From: DAOTXK01 sp034435395
GTDB lineage: Bacteria > Chloroflexota > Anaerolineae > Aggregatilineales > Ch27
Reading direction: 5' to 3'
DNA: 39,584 bases
Assembly (NCBI GenBank): GCA_034435395.1
Contig: DAOTXK010000115.1
Location: 1 to 39,584 of the forward strand
Numbering within the stretch: position 1 is the stretch's first letter; every line of letters begins with the position of its first letter. Below, piece by piece: positions 39,199-39,584 of the stretch. The position numbers and the translations under genes are program-made. The notes under the pieces were generated by a model. It made no database searches. It was not told the origin of the DNA and saw only the letters and a program-made list of their open reading frames with translations.

Positions 39199-39584
39199 GG
39201 GGGGCGCGCCTGGCCCTGTCCTGGCGTAACCCCCTGGCGTCGGTGAACCGGAGGCTGGCCGTAGGGCAGGAGACCGGCAAAGGAGACCCCAGCCGTCCAC
39301 AATACAATAATGGTGAGTGGCGCAGCTTCAGGGGGCGTGTTTACAATGGCAGAGCGAGGGTATTGGGGTTTCCTGTCGCCAATCAACGGCCAGAGCGTGA
39401 TGAAAACGCCGCGACCCCCCATAAAAGTCCGCCGAACCCGGCGGGCCAGGTCCCCCTCCGGGCATCAGCCGGGTCCGTCCAGGCTCCGGCGGGCGCGGCG
39501 GCGGCCTCCTGTGCCCATGCCGATCCGCCCGGCGCAGCCATCGCCCGCCCGGCCGACGCCGCAGCCCGGCGCGCGCCGCCAGCC
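39199..39584. other. Right-edge region without convincing gene
   Basis: About 385 bases, with a possible minus-strand terminator at 39422-39444. On the minus strand a frame from the edge stops near 39465 and could be the last 39 codons of a gene, but its Arg/Gly-rich composition is not distinctive. On the plus strand a weak TACAAT at 39342 is seen without a following ORF that I can support. Confidence 0.4.
39422..39444 (-). terminator. Possible terminator at right edge
   Basis: CCGCCG/CGGCGG form a 6-bp stem (39429-39444) with a 4-base loop, followed on the minus strand by ACTTTTAT. It may end a minus-strand gene that comes in from the right, but no convincing coding end can be shown in the remaining 140 bases. 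Confidence 0.45.

Noticed and set aside
39195..39422. A 75-residue minus-strand ORF at the right edge
   Set aside because: Its 3' half overlaps the sulfatase -35 region, it has no ribosome binding site and no recognisable motif.

Overview
The window is GC-rich and gene-dense, with operons on both strands and no rRNA, tRNA, CRISPR array or intact mobile element that I could see. Several things suggest a Chloroflexota (Anaerolineae-like) bacterium. These are secreted lipoproteins with long Pro/Thr-rich linkers, a PA14+SH3 surface protein, an FMN riboswitch in front of a RibY-type binding protein, and a very large YfhO-type membrane protein. This is inference from gene content, not a phylogenetic placement. 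Most predicted promoters have a clear TATAAT-like -10 and a weak -35.

Region 1 (1-7849). A giant minus-strand ORF, open to the left edge, joins a YfhO-like GT-C membrane protein to a Wzx/MATE-type flippase in one reading frame. Next come a GH51 alpha-L-arabinofuranosidase and an unusual 527-residue putative glycosyltransferase.

Region 2 (7954-18946). Eleven plus-strand genes, mostly overlapping or nearly touching, form a surface-sugar operon. They encode a SpsF-type cytidylyltransferase, Gfo/Idh oxidoreductase, DegT aminotransferase, SDR epimerase/dehydratase, GNAT acetyltransferase, NeuB-type synthase with SAF domain, AsnB-like amidotransferase, the WbuY/WbuZ/WbuX (HisH-like, HisF-like, PP-loop) amidation set, and a zinc-ribbon methyltransferase. 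The simplest reading is synthesis of a CMP-activated nonulosonic (sialic/legionaminic/pseudaminic-like) acid carrying an amidino or amide group. An intrinsic terminator ends the operon. A polyprenyl-phosphate sugar synthase lies just beyond it on the other strand and could work with the YfhO-flippase fusion.

Region 3 (19984-25694). Envelope and stress-like genes: an SPFH (slipin) protein overlapping a FecR-like lipoprotein with six 9-residue repeats, a PA14/SH3 secreted protein, a MerR/BldC-type HTH regulator with an extra helical domain, and another Pro/Thr-rich lipoprotein.

Region 4 (25956-33561). An SCP2-type thiolase, an AT-richer nuclease of the GH/N ('DNA/RNA non-specific') type behind a near-consensus promoter, a deoxynucleoside kinase, a DUF2283 protein, and an FMN-riboswitch operon (small CxxC protein, RibY-like binding protein, ABC ATPase, no permease). 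A P-loop kinase with a striking inverted repeat at its start and a single-domain response regulator follow.

Region 5 (33824-39584). A GAF/HATPase sensor with a degenerate H-box overlaps a LuxR-type response regulator. Then come a DeoR regulator with a class II aldolase, and a sulfatase with a strong promoter and a palindromic operator. The right 0.4 kb shows no convincing gene.
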